A stretch of DNA of 64,000 nucleotides, from contig CP136067.1 in the NCBI GenBank assembly GCA_032622095.1, forward strand, positions 92,000,707 to 92,064,706, read 5' to 3'. The stretch is from Siphonodentalium dalli (taxonomy: Eukaryota; Mollusca; Scaphopoda; Gadilida; Siphonodentaliidae). Shown one piece after another: positions 28,951 to 40,199 of the stretch; position 1 is the first letter of the stretch; each line of letters starts with the position of its first letter. The notes under the pieces were generated by a model, which was given only the letters and a program-made list of their open reading frames with translations, was not told where the DNA came from and ran no database searches. Position numbers and translations under genes: made by a program.

Positions 28951-30926
28951 TAGCACACGCGCACGCATAGCACGCGGAGGGCTCGTTTTTTGCTGTCCAA
29001 CGAAAGCTCGATAAAGTCCAGGAACATTATGATAAATTAGGGCAAAAATACCACTAAAGATATTTTTTTCAGAATTTGGAGGCGAATATGTTTAGAGCAA
29101 CATACTAAAAGTCACCAAGAATCCGAAGCGAGCATTTTATGCTATATCAATTTCCCCCGGTGGGGGTGGATATTTCATTGAAATTTAAATTATATGAATA
29201 TTGGTCGGGGAGTGTTAAGTTAACGTTCATTGTTTATCTCATAGTCAACTATATTTGATCCATAATTAATTTGTTATGTATAGCCTATAATTATTTTGGG
29301 GACAAAAAGGAATATTAATATGTGCAATTTCTCCCGAAAAAGAGCCGAAATTGTGATAAATTCTTCAAATTTCGATAAAACATTTAATTTTGTTTTTAAA
29401 TTGACAAGTTCAGTCTTTATTATTGTGTATCAGTATATTAGGCATTCAGGATGTTGCAAAAAACATTTTGAACTTCAACAACCTCTCACTGCCTGGCTGA
29501 TTGAAAAATTCGGCCCTAACCGACTAAGATGTGTCAACAAGATGTGTCAAACGTCTGTTCAGCATTTTCATGGTATTACCAGTCTGACATTAAAATTGTT
29601 GAATTAACAAATAACGAGTAGTGTAGTTAACTTCATACTTGCATATTTTGACGATGGGTTAATATGACTATATTACATTCGGAGGCTCGAGGCATTTTGT
29701 TGTTGAACAATGCCGAATCTAAATTGAACTGCCAGAAACTGTTGACATGCAGTAAGTTGCTTCATGTACTTCACACATAAATTACGAGCAAACAACAGTC
29801 GGTGCATGTTTTACATCTATATAGGAACGACGGCGCAATTTCTATCTGACTTTTGTATCGTGATATATTTGAATATTTGAGAACTCTGTCTTGTTACTTA
29901 CACTGCAACTTGAATTCAAGACATTTTGGTAAACACAGCAGACAACGAGTCGGGTAAAACACTCATAAGCTATTACATTGACGAAAAGCTGAGCCCCTAT
30001 AACCAATAATTATTGTCATGCATTTGGTCTCTTAGCTAAATATGCATAAGCAGTATATATACGTACGTGCCTTAATGATTCAAGTTATAAACTCATTTTC
30101 CTTATAATAAGGGTTAACCCATCCATATCAATTTGAATCATTCACTTTTGCAGCCTAATGTGATTTTGTTACAAGCGGATTGAAACCCATACTTTCATTC
30201 CGAAAAAATCACTAATTCGTTGGCAAGTAGCCAGTAAATGAATGCCGATGTGTATATGCACAAGTTGGTGGCAGAAACACAAGTCTGAAACAAAAACTCC
30301 ACAGAAGGGATTTAGTGACGCCGTGCACACGTGCGATTGCATGCATTGTTTCGCTTGTTGGGAATGATGTGTTTTCAGCTCATTGCCATATAATTTGAGA
30401 TTTCACAATTTACCAAGGTGATTGATTTCAGTATAGGGACCCTCAAAATTTACTTCAATTGTTTTATTTTTACAATTTGAAGTGATTAGTTGATGTGTAG
30501 TGCAGTACACATCTCTCACAAATTGATTTTCATACTTTACTGACAGTTGTTGTGATAACCATGAAAACTTAGATATCAGCTGTATCTGTTTGCGAATTTA
30601 AAACTGAGCGAAAAATAGTACGACTCGTGTGTTTATTAAAAATAACAGGGACATTAATAGTTGATGAAAACGATACTAGGCAATTATATTTACACTGAGG
30701 CAACCAATCTGAAACGCATTATTCATAATGTTATGTACAGTGATAACACATAGTAACACCCTGGGTGTGTGTAGTGCGTCTATAGACATCGCATATTGTA
30801 TAGGCTGAATGTGCAAGAAGGCGCTTCTCAGTTTCCACAGCCATGGTCAGAGTTAGCTACTGGTTTGTATATAAAACAACTATTAAAAAGCACGCGACCA
30901 ATCTTGTGAATTGAACAGACTACATG
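28951..30926. other. About 2 kb without recognised features
   Basis: AT-rich, no exon with credible borders on either strand, and no element ends. An open frame at 29296-29607 has no recognisable domain. Confidence 0.35.
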
Positions 30927-31508
30927 CAGTAATGCCCTAAATAATCGACTCCTTAACCCTTTACCCAACAAACCGACCAAAACCGGCCAAATAAAGCTTC
31001 AACAGCCTAAAATATCTTCGGTCTGTCTCAATAGAACCATACAAATATGGATATCATTGGAACCGGCTCCTTGACAACATTGTGATAGTTACAGTTATGC
31101 CCTGTGCCAATGCATTCTCTTATATATGCGAGTCGACCATAGGTCGCCTCGCATATATAAGAGAATGCATTGGCCTAAAAAAATCTTTTTTTTAACACTT
31201 TTTACCATTTTTTCCTACATTCTTTAACAATTTTATAATTTTTAATGTGTTAAGCCAATGCATTCTCTTATATATGCGAGGCGACCTATGGTCGACTCGC
31301 ATATATAAGAGAATGCATTGGCACAGGGCCGTTCTGTTGGGTAAAGGGTTAACCAGAGCCGAATTATGGGTACTTTTTCAGGATTTATTCGGAAATATGG
31401 CTTATTGCCATTCATCGGAAAGCTCTCACCATATTTCCGACTAAATCCTGAACAATTACCCATAATTCTGGTCTGGTTAAGGAGTCAATTATTGAGGGCA
31501 TTACATTC
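30927..31508. mobile_element. Mariner-type MITE, copy split by a TTAA element
   Basis: The left end CAGTAATGCCCTAAATAATC...CTCCTTAA stops at 30956. The element resumes at 31349 with TTAACC-AGAGCCGAATTATGGG and continues to GAGGGCATTA. Without the insertion it matches the copies at 12149 and 32704. Confidence 0.8.
30957..31348. mobile_element. piggyBac-type MITE with two inverted 69-bp hairpins, copy 2
   Basis: Same family as 19460-19910: CCCTTTACCCAACA / TGTTGGGTAAAGGG ends and perfect TTAA duplication (30953-30956, 31349-31352). Hairpins are at 31106-31174 and 31254-31322, mutually inverted. It is shorter than copy 1 because the central T/A spacer is reduced. The inside sequence is highly similar to copy 1, implying fairly recent activity. 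Confidence 0.88.
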
Positions 31509-31589
31509 ATTATATACTGTAAACGGTTGTGGTTTTACTTCTTTCGAGTTCAATCAAATTATTTGATTTTGAAATAAGCCCACAGTGGG

Positions 31590-32400
31590 GTGCCGTCGGT
31601 CCGGGGGGGGGGGGGGGGGGGGGGGCTCGGGGAGGGGGTTCGAACCACCGCGGGTGGTCCGTCAACCACCGAAGGACGCGTGAAGCTGGTGCTGCTTCGG
31701 TACGAACTGATGTTGGTATTAACGGGCATTGACGGGTATCTTATTTCGGTCGTACGTAACTGCTGCTGCTGTGTAAAATGACGGATACGACACTACTATA
31801 TATGTATTCGTTGATGCCAAACATTTGACATATGCAACTGGTGCGGCTCAGCGATAAACTGATGCAGCACTCAATGGAATCACGAGCCTATTTGGCCACA
31901 TATAACTGATGTTGCTGTGGCTGGTGCAGCTTTTATACGAAGTAATGTTGGTGCCAACCTTCTACAAACTGGATGCGTGTTGGTGTACGTCCTCGGGGGG
32001 GGGGGGGGTCACACATAGCTGGTTCTTCTTTGGTACGAACTCGTGTTTGAAGATGTTTCGCTTTTTTCGGTGTCATATTTTTGGTGTTTGAATGATTTCA
32101 TTCGGATATACTTGCATAATTTTTCCGGATTTTGTGGACACTAAATTTTTTTAACTGCCACGGGCAAACGCTCTTTATTTTAAACTTATAATATAATACA
32201 TGAAAAAAAATAACCGAATATTAGATCGGTGGTTACTTTCGCTGTAAGATCCGTACACGACGCGTAATGTCTATAAATAGCTGTGTAGGGAAGAGGTTTG
32301 ATATATATGATTATGTACAAAACAGAGAGGCTGGCTAATGACCAATCCGATCCCAATATTTATTTTATTCTCCTATACCCCCCCCCCCCCCAACATTCAT
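31590..32400. repeat. G/C homopolymer tracts and a degenerate GCTGGTGC repeat
   Basis: A 23-G run (31603-31625), a G-run at 31995-32007 and a C-run at 32379-32391. GCTGGTGC-GCTTC-GTACGAACTGATGTTGGT-like segments recur near 31685, 31920 and 32020. No coding evidence. Confidence 0.5.
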
Positions 32401-32703
32401 GGGAAGGCGCTCCGAACCATATTTAGACAATTGTGACATGTTAGAGCCCATCGTGTGTTTGGTCATGTAAACAAAATATTACGTGACAATAACCTTTGTA
32501 TATCTGGCAAAAATAATTGCTGAAATCATTCGAGAGGTCTGGGAGAAAAATCGCGAACAAACAAACTGACATATATATCACTTTCTGCGAACCCTTTGGT
32601 TGAAATAGTTTCTTGGATCTATGAGGAAAATCATGAACAGAGAGACGGACATACATCCTACAGATTCCTACTCTTTTGCATGTATCGATATAAATGACAA
32701 GTA

Positions 32704-32953
32704 CAGTAATGCTCTAAATAATCGGCTCCTTGACCACAGCAGAATTATGGGTAACTTTTCAGGATTTAACCACAGTAGAATTATGCATGGGTAATTTTTC
32801 AGGATTTAGTGTGAAATATGGCTTGTTGCCATTCACCGGAAAGCTCTCAGTGAGACCTTTCCGATGAATGGCAACAAGCCATATTTCCGACTAAATCCTG
32901 AAAAATTACCCATAATTCTGCTGTGGTTAAGGAGTCGATTACTTAGGGCATTA
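32704..32953. mobile_element. Mariner-type foldback MITE, copy 4
   Basis: It starts CAGTAATGCTCTAAATAATC after TA (32702-32703) and ends TACTTAGGGCATTA. It contains an internal partial duplication (AACCACAG.AGAATTATG, TTTCAGGATTTA) in the left arm. Confidence 0.75.
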
Positions 32954-33302
32954 ATCGCAGGTGCACAGGTTCCCATGGTACTAAATATATGTGCCAAGTT
33001 AAAAAAAAATTACTTAAAAATGTAGGAATAAAAGCTTGGACAAAATTATACATGTTGCGAAAATTTTCTAAGTAAAAAACGGGGATAACTCCGCCAAAAA
33101 AAAGAAGTCCGACAGACGTTATAATCGCAGGTGCACATGTTATCATGGTGGTTGATGTCTGTGCCAAGTTTCACGGAAATTGATCAAAAAACGACTGAGA
33201 AAAACTCCGGACAAATTTGTGTCCACGGACGGTACGACGGACGACGGACGGACGGACAAGCTGATTCCACTAGACCCCTCTAACTTCGTTACGGGGTGTA
33301 TA
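32949..33302. repeat. Tandem ATAATCGCAGGTGCACA unit ending in a GACGGACG block
   Basis: A unit starting ATCGCAGGTGCACA-GTT and including TGTGCCAAGTT occurs at 32953 and 33126, followed by ACGGACGACGGACGGACGG, AGCTGATTCCA and GGGGTGTATAAC. It looks like one end of a non-autonomous repeat common in molluscs, recalled from pattern rather than matched. Confidence 0.5.
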
Positions 33303-34584
33303 ACTAAGAAAAAAGTTAAACTAAAACAAACATAACTAGGCTACAAATTCCATGTGGGAAATTTGGATACTTCCATATATCACGTTTTCCCGTTTCTCAT
33401 GTTATACATTACATTCTTCTCGCTTTATCCCATTCTGTCTCCACCCTCCCTCCCCTCTCTCTCTCTCTCTCTGTCGGTCGCTCTCATTCGCTGACCACAT
33501 ATCCGTCTATGAACCGTCGATTTGGTTTATCATAGTAGACCGTAAGCCGTTGATACGAAATAAATTCTCATTTTAGTTTGCTGTTTATGTTTTCTTCAGC
33601 TTATACTAGCATTTTTTCTGATGTATTATTAAACACAGTCAATGACTGTGGGGTCGCTCACCAGACTGCAAAGACTGATAAGACTGGGACTCTGGAGACC
33701 AAAACAGTCAGCACTTTTCATAATTACTTTAAAAGAAGTAGATTGAAACAGGATATGTGGCTAGAGAGACTTCAAGTATGTAGATTGGTAAAAAAATCCA
33801 CCTTGAAATTGCCAACTGTACACTACTGATCACCCCCTCCCCCAGTTCAACAAGTCCCCTCCCGACCGGGCTCCAGACTCCCAAGTCTTAGGTTGGAATT
33901 TCACATCCGACACCTCAAACTTTCTCAATTGTTGGAAATTTCCAATCTCACAAGCGCCCTTTTCTAAAACCATTTAGACATGTTTGAAGTCCAATTATCC
34001 ATGGACCCAAAACACAATACATGTATGTCAGACCAATCAGTCAGGTGGTTTCAAGGTAGATGTTTTAATGAATTTGGTATTTCAATGATTTTATTAGACA
34101 CAAAAGTGTTAACTCCCCATAGCCTGCCATTTCTTGACAGGTTGACCTCATTTTAACAAATCTGAATCTTAGTCACTAAAGGATCCTCCTGATTCCTCCA
34201 TACTATATGTAAGCTAAAGAGTCCAAACTCTCTTGAGAAGACATTTTAAGGTCCCACCCTATTTAACCTGGTGACCACATCTGAATAAATTTGAATCCCA
34301 GACACCAAAGAACCCTTCATACATATCATAAATATCAGTAAAATAGACCTGATGGTCCCTGTGAAGGAAGCATATTAAGAGGGAAACTGTCCTTCGCTTG
34401 GCCCCTATTTGACCAGGTGACCCCATTAAAAAAAATCTGAATTGCAGTCAATGAAGAACATTCCATTCTATATAAGCCAACTAGTTCTTGCAAACATATT
34501 TTAAGAATTACTATGTAGTGAAATAGTTAAGTCTCTGGCTCTGCCCTTATTTGACTTTGTGATCCCATTTTCACAAATCTGATA

Positions 34585-35778
34585 AGGATAAGATTTAAGT
34601 TCCCCAGTTGAAGTTGGTGATATTCACCCATTGGGCACCTCATTTATAAATTTTATCTTCTGCAAATTAGGGGATATAGAAACTTCCTAGAACGGAAATT
34701 TAACTAACAACAATGAAATTTGATACTATAGATACTTCCCAGAAGATGAGGCCTAAGCAGAATGAGGTCTCCAGAGGGTGAATTTGGTGATGCTAGCCCG
34801 CTGTGCGGGATAGCATCACAAAAAGCGTGTCTGTTCCTACATTGTGCACGCCTGGCCTCAAGCAACACAATGTATTATACAATCAAGCCTTGAAATAGTG
34901 TGATAGTGTGTCTGTCATTTGCAGAATGAGGTCCCCAGAGGGTGAATTTAGTGACGCTATCCCACACAGCGGGCTAGCATCACTAAGTTTACCCTCTGTG
35001 GACCTCATTCTGATAAGGCCCTCAACTGCTATGGAAGACCTAGAATAAGATTGAAGTTCCTCAGTTGAAGTTGGTGATGTTCACCCATTGGGCACCTCAA
35101 TTATGAATTTTATCTTCTGCAAATTAGGGGATATAGAAACTTCCTAGAAGGGAAATTTAACTAACAACAATGTAAATTTGATACTATAGATACTTCCCAG
35201 AAGATGAGGCCTAAGCAGAATGAGGTCCCCAGAGGGTGAATTTGGTGATGCTAGCCCACTGTGCGGGATAGCATCACAAAAAGCGTGTCTGTTCCTACAT
35301 TCTGCATGCCTGGCCTCAACCAACACAATGTATTATACAATCAAGCCTTGAAATAGTGTGATAGTGTGTCTGTCATTTGCATAATGAGGTCCCCAGAGGG
35401 TGAATTTAGTGACGCTATCGCACACAGCGGGCTAGCATCACTAAATTCACCCTCTGGGGACCTCATTCTGATACGGCACTCAACTGCTATGGAAGACCTA
35501 GAATAAGATTGAAGTTCCCCAGTTGAAGTTGGTGATGTTCACCCATTGGGCACCTTAATTATGAATTTTATCTTCTGCAAATTAGGGGATATAGAAACTT
35601 CCTAGAAGGGAAATGTAACTAACAACAATGTTAATTTGATACTATAGATACTTCCCAGAAGATGAGGCCTAAGCAGAATGAGGTCTCCAGAGGGTGAATT
35701 TGGTGATGCTAGGCCGCTGTGCGGGATAGCATCACTAAATTCACCCTCTGGGAGCCTCATTCTGCAAATGACATTAGT
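34585..35778. mobile_element. AGAATGAGG-family MITEs amplified as a 458-bp tandem array
   Basis: One partial and two full units. CAACACAATGTATTATACAA recurs exactly 458 bp apart (34863 and 35321). Each unit holds hairpin, spacer (AAATTAGGGGATATAGAAAC) and hairpin of the family seen at 17287, 20633 and 23006. The array ends by reverting to the normal element end (CATTCTGCAAATGACA). Confidence 0.85.
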
Positions 35779-35849
35779 CCTGATATGAACAATACATGAT
35801 AGATTGGGAAATTAATGACTTCTAGCAGATCTGCAAGGAATGTTTATAA

Positions 35850-36130
35850 ACATATCAAGATTCTCCAGTTAAAGTTGGTATTGTGTGCACCCATTGGGCA
35901 CCTCAATTATGCATTTTATATTCACAAATTAGGGGATATAGAAACTAAACAGAAGGGAAAAAGTAAGTAAAAATGTCAATTTAAGTGCCTATATACTTTC
36001 CAGAAGATGAGGCCTAAGCAGAATGAGGACCCTGGCTAGTGTATTTGGTGATGCTAGACTGCTGTGCAGGGTAGCATAACTAAATTCGCCCTCTGGGGAC
36101 CTCATTCTGCAAATGCCAGACACACTAAAT
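35850..36130. mobile_element. AGAATGAGG-family MITE, 3' part
   Basis: It begins in the spacer (TTCTCCAGTTAAAGTTGG), runs through AAATTAGGGGATATAGAAAC and one decayed hairpin, to CATTCTGCAAATGCCAGACA. Confidence 0.7.
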
Positions 36131-36254
36131 TCAGGTTAGAGAACAATAATTTGTTTTGATTTTATTTTAATAACAAACACTGGCATGAGTGCTAGCTAAC
36201 CATTAGTTCACACCTGTCAGCCTGATAAACATCTCAATTGATGACTGTGTGTGT

Positions 36255-36290
36255 ATTTATATTAACTCTCTCTCTCTCTGTCTGTAGCTA
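36255..36290. repeat. Short CT microsatellite
   Basis: ACTCTCTCTCTCTCTGTCTGT run; a similar CT run is at 33455-33472. Confidence 0.8.
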
Positions 36291-37744
36291 ATACAATTGA
36301 CTTAATCTGCTGGTGGGAGAGATCCTGTTTGTTAGGAGATCAGACAGGGTGGAATGCTGTTGGTTGGGGACAGGGTGGGGTTATGGGTCATGTGGGGGGA
36401 GGGTGATATTGTTTTTTTGTATTTTAAATTGATCAAGGAGTTCCTGAATTTTTTATTATTTTTTTGGGAATTATGGCTCTGGCTCCACCCCTATTTGACC
36501 CAGTGACCCGATTTGAACAAATCTGAACCCCAGTCATTCAATGACCCCCCATACCAAATATAAACTAAATCGGCATAATGGTTCTAGACAAGAAGTCGTT
36601 ATAAGAATTACCAAGAAGGAATATAGTTATGGCCCTGGTTTCGCAACTATTTGACACAGTGACCTCATTTGAACAAATCTGAATGACAGTCACATAGGGA
36701 ACATCCACACCAAATATGATCAAAATGCAAAAATGTAATTTTTTAGTTTTTAGAGTTATGTCCCTGGCTCTGCCCCTATTTGACCCAGTGACCCAATTTG
36801 AACAAATCTGATTCCTAGTCACCCAAGGTCCCTCAGTACCAAATATAAGCTAAATCGGCCCAATATTTTTTTAGAAGAAGTCATTGTAAGAATTACCATG
36901 AGTTATGGCCCTGGTATCTCAACTAATTGACCGGGTGACCTCATTTGAACAAATCTGAACACCACTCTCCCAAGGACCCTCCATACCAAATATTAGCTAA
37001 ATCGGCACAATGGTTATGGACAAGAAGTTGTTGTAAGAATTACTATGGAGGAATAGAGTTATGGCCCTGGTTTCGCAACTATTTGACCCAGTGACCTCAT
37101 TTGAACAAATCTGAATGAGAGTCACCTAGGGAACATCCACACCAAATATGAACCAATTCGGTATGATGGTTTCAGAGGAGAAGATGTTTAAAAAAAAAGT
37201 TGACGGATGGACGGACGGACGGACGGACGGACGACGGACGAGGAGTGATGACTATAGCGCCACCGGAGACTTCGTCTCAGGTGAGCTAAAAAGCAGAACT
37301 ATCACCAGGAGGTTCTGCTGTATAGCCGAAATAAAGGCTAGCAGCCTAACGGTTTAAAATTGAGCAATGCAGTGGACATATATATATATAGTCTCTTGGT
37401 CGTATCATGAAACTATCGGTTGTAATGGTAAAGGAATACCGCCGTTTGTTAATTTCACTACGTTGGGTTTGAGTAAGATGCATTCCTAATTGGGTTTGAG
37501 TAAGATGCATTCCTAATTTTGAACACCTGAATGTGACAAAGGCGAATATTTTCTATTGTGCCATACATCACGTACCGAATCGTGATGGCACAATAGGTGA
37601 TTGGTTTATTATGACACATGTACAGAGTCGTATTGCAATACGTTTGATGTATTATAATGGCACACGTGACAAGTCATGGTGGCAAAATTCTAGGTTGTTT
37701 ATAATGAAGAATTTACTTCAGGGGTGTGTGTGTGACGTTAAGTA

Positions 37745-38490
37745 TACACTAAGATGTTATACGCCATCAGGAGTAAACCGTCCACTCTAAAACTTAGGAA
37801 ATCCCACCTAAGTTGCGCGTTGATACTACTAACCAAATGCACTCGTCAAAAAGATTGTATTTCAATGTTTGATTTTTGGAGTATCTTTCTCCTTTGACGG
37901 AATTTGCCAAGTCTATCCATACCATGTCTGTACCCGACGCGAGCTCTCCTCAAGGCAAGATGCATTGCCAGCAAAACGATTAAACTCGCAGGGTGTATAG
38001 AGCTATGGAATATACCGACGTACCGGCTCCTGTATTAACCTCGATCCTTCATTAGCCCGTTTGGATTTGGCATTAAATATAGATCAGGTATGCACCTCTT
38101 ACATAATTATACGTATTTACTTTATATAGCATCTCTATAAAAATAAAAATCGCAATAATTTTGCACTGGAAGACGACCATAATGATCCATAATGTCAACA
38201 GCCCAGCACACCACGTCATAACGTCATTTAGCAGTAAAGAGGTGAAGTGTATGGTGGGCTGTGTTAATTTTTATGCATTACATGTTATGCTATATAGTGT
38301 CGCCACAAGTAAACCGTTCTCTCTTAAACTTAGAAAATCGCGATTTAGTTGCGAGTGGATTCCCACTATCACATACACTCGTCAAATAAATTATATCTCC
38401 ATGTTTCATTATTAGGAGTATTTGGTTTTCGGTGGAATTTGCCAATTTGAACCCACCCGCACGCGAGCTCTCCGCTGAGCAGGTTCTTTA
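37745..38490. repeat. Diverged direct duplication, spacing about 537 bp
   Basis: GAGTAAACCGT-C-CTCTAAAACTTAG, CACTCGTCAAA, GGAGTAT, GGAATTTGCCAA and ACGCGAGCTCTCC occur in the same order at 37769-37960 and 38306-38475. Neither copy is recognisably coding. Confidence 0.6.
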
Positions 38491-38513
38491 CTTAGTAGAG
38501 CGGTGCCTGCACA

Positions 38514-38560
38514 TCAATCAATCGATCAAGTTTATTGTCTATTAAATCAATTTAATGACA
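38514..38560 (-). mobile_element. Possible LINE 3' terminus
   Basis: On the minus strand AATAAACTTGATCGATTGATTGATT resembles a poly(A) signal plus short tandem tail of a non-LTR element. No coding part is recognised upstream, so this could be a heavily 5'-truncated copy or chance. Confidence 0.3.
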
Positions 38561-39294
38561 TTTAGACAACATCAATTAACATATGTACATAGAATTTACA
38601 GGTTACACGCGTGCAATATGTTTCACCCACATCAGTAGGCAGCCGCGAGCAAACTACAGCTGCACACATTACTTGGAAATTCAAAAAATACATGCAGCTC
38701 CAATCTACCCACAACTACCAACCACTGTGGTAACACACTCATTCCCACCATCCCTGCCATACTGCATCACCATGCAGGCGCCTTGATGGAGTACACCCTG
38801 CTCCACACGAGAAAATGCTCTGTGTAGAGCGGGGCCCGATCGGCTCAGGCATCCCCCCGCGGCACCGCAGAGCTGATGCGCTTTTTCTGACCACTTCTTA
38901 TTTTCCATATCTGTCGAAATATTCTGATTATAATTAATATAAACTTTAGATGAGCCTAAATAGAGCATTGATATATTATTTCATAATATAAAACATGTCA
39001 GTAACTTTAGTTATTATCACTATCATTGTCATGGGCATACGCGTGCGCGGGAACGGAAGTGAAAATATTTGTCTCCGTGAAAAACAAATTCAAAATGTGT
39101 ATAACGTTAGTTAAATAGTGTGATCGTTCGTATTGAACATCAGGAAACAATCCTTGTATACTAAACACATCATATAGCCTGAAATTGGAATGTAACTGTT
39201 GTAAACTTCGTGTACCAGACCTAAACTGTCACATTTAGTCACCTATTGTCGAGGTAACACCGAAGATCGACGAACAGATCTGTCGCGACAATAA

Positions 39295-39984
39295 ATGTCG
39301 GCGGAACAGAAAATAAAGAAGTATCTCCTAACTAAGAGAACCTTTCCAAATATCAGTCAGAAATACAGACCGATCCTTATAGCTGACAGCAAAGGGGACC
39401 ATCTGAAGAGGATAAGTGTGCATAGCTTTGACATACAAGTCACAAAGAAATGGCACCGCAGAGGAGGAGTTAGAACATAAAATAGTGTAAACTGGCTAAA
39501 AGACAACATACAGAGACTAACACCCAGAGATGGAAAAGCCTGGTTCTACCTTTGGCTAGGGACATGTGATCTCACAGATAAGAGCGGCAACTTCATCACC
39601 CTGCGATCATATGACGACAACACAGCAGTCGAGGAAATTTGTCAACAGTTTGAAGTTATTGTTGAAACCATCTCGCAACAGAAACACTCAAAAGTGACCA
39701 TCCTGGAATGCCGGTATATTCTATTGAGGCACACAACAAACACTATATTCATCCAAATCCGTGGGAGGATACGAGAACTAAATAAGATCTCAAATGTTGT
39801 ATCTCATTCTTTCTCCTCTGATCTCAGTGAAAGGAAAAAGATTCGTAAAGGTGACAATCACAAATTAACAACAATCAAGAAATACAACTTTAGCCTATAC
39901 ACAGACGGACTTCACCCCACTGTTCTACTAGCAAGGTACTGTTTGAGGAAGCTGTCAGAAAGGATAGCTGATAACTGTTGGTAA
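39295..39984 (+). pseudogene. LINE ORF1, SGNH-esterase-like
   Basis: The frame is continuous except for one TAA (39478-39480). Visible blocks are ILIADSKGDHLKR (block I, around the catalytic Ser), WLGTCDLTDKSGNF (block III position) and YTDGLHPTVLLARYCLRKL (block V, Asp-x-x-His). This is the layout of esterase-type ORF1 proteins in CR1-group LINEs. GTCDL replaces the usual GxND Asn. Confidence 0.65.
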
Positions 39985-40199
39985 AAGGTAAGTGAATTAG
40001 TGTCTAACCCTTATCAGTCAGCTAGGATTTCCAGGCTATACTGGTAGGGCCCCTAGCACTTAACCCACTTACCTACCCCAACATGTATATTACATTCCGA
40101 TCGATGCTACTTATACTCTCTGTGATAAAACAAAGCCAAAATCAAAAGAGCTGGGAAAGCCAACAAACACTTGCAAATCTCCTGAGGATGAGATAAAAC

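Larger units (their letters stand above)
34130..37290. repeat. Array of about 140-150-bp units, interrupted by an MITE array
   Basis: Units share TTTGACCCAGTGACCTCATT, TGAACAAATCTGAAT, CAGTCAC, AGGACCCTCC-TACCAAATAT, AGCTAAATCGG and GAATAGAGTTATGGCCCTGG. Four lie at 34130-34580 and five at 36470-37140. The right end is a GACGGACGGACGG run, then ACTATAGCGCCACCGGAGAC and CAGGTGAGCTAAA (37200-37290). The 34585-36250 middle is foreign to the array. Confidence 0.7.

Noticed and set aside
31620-31700. GGTTCGAACC resembles a tRNA B-box
   Set aside because: No matching A-box, acceptor stem or anticodon arm could be folded on either strand around it.
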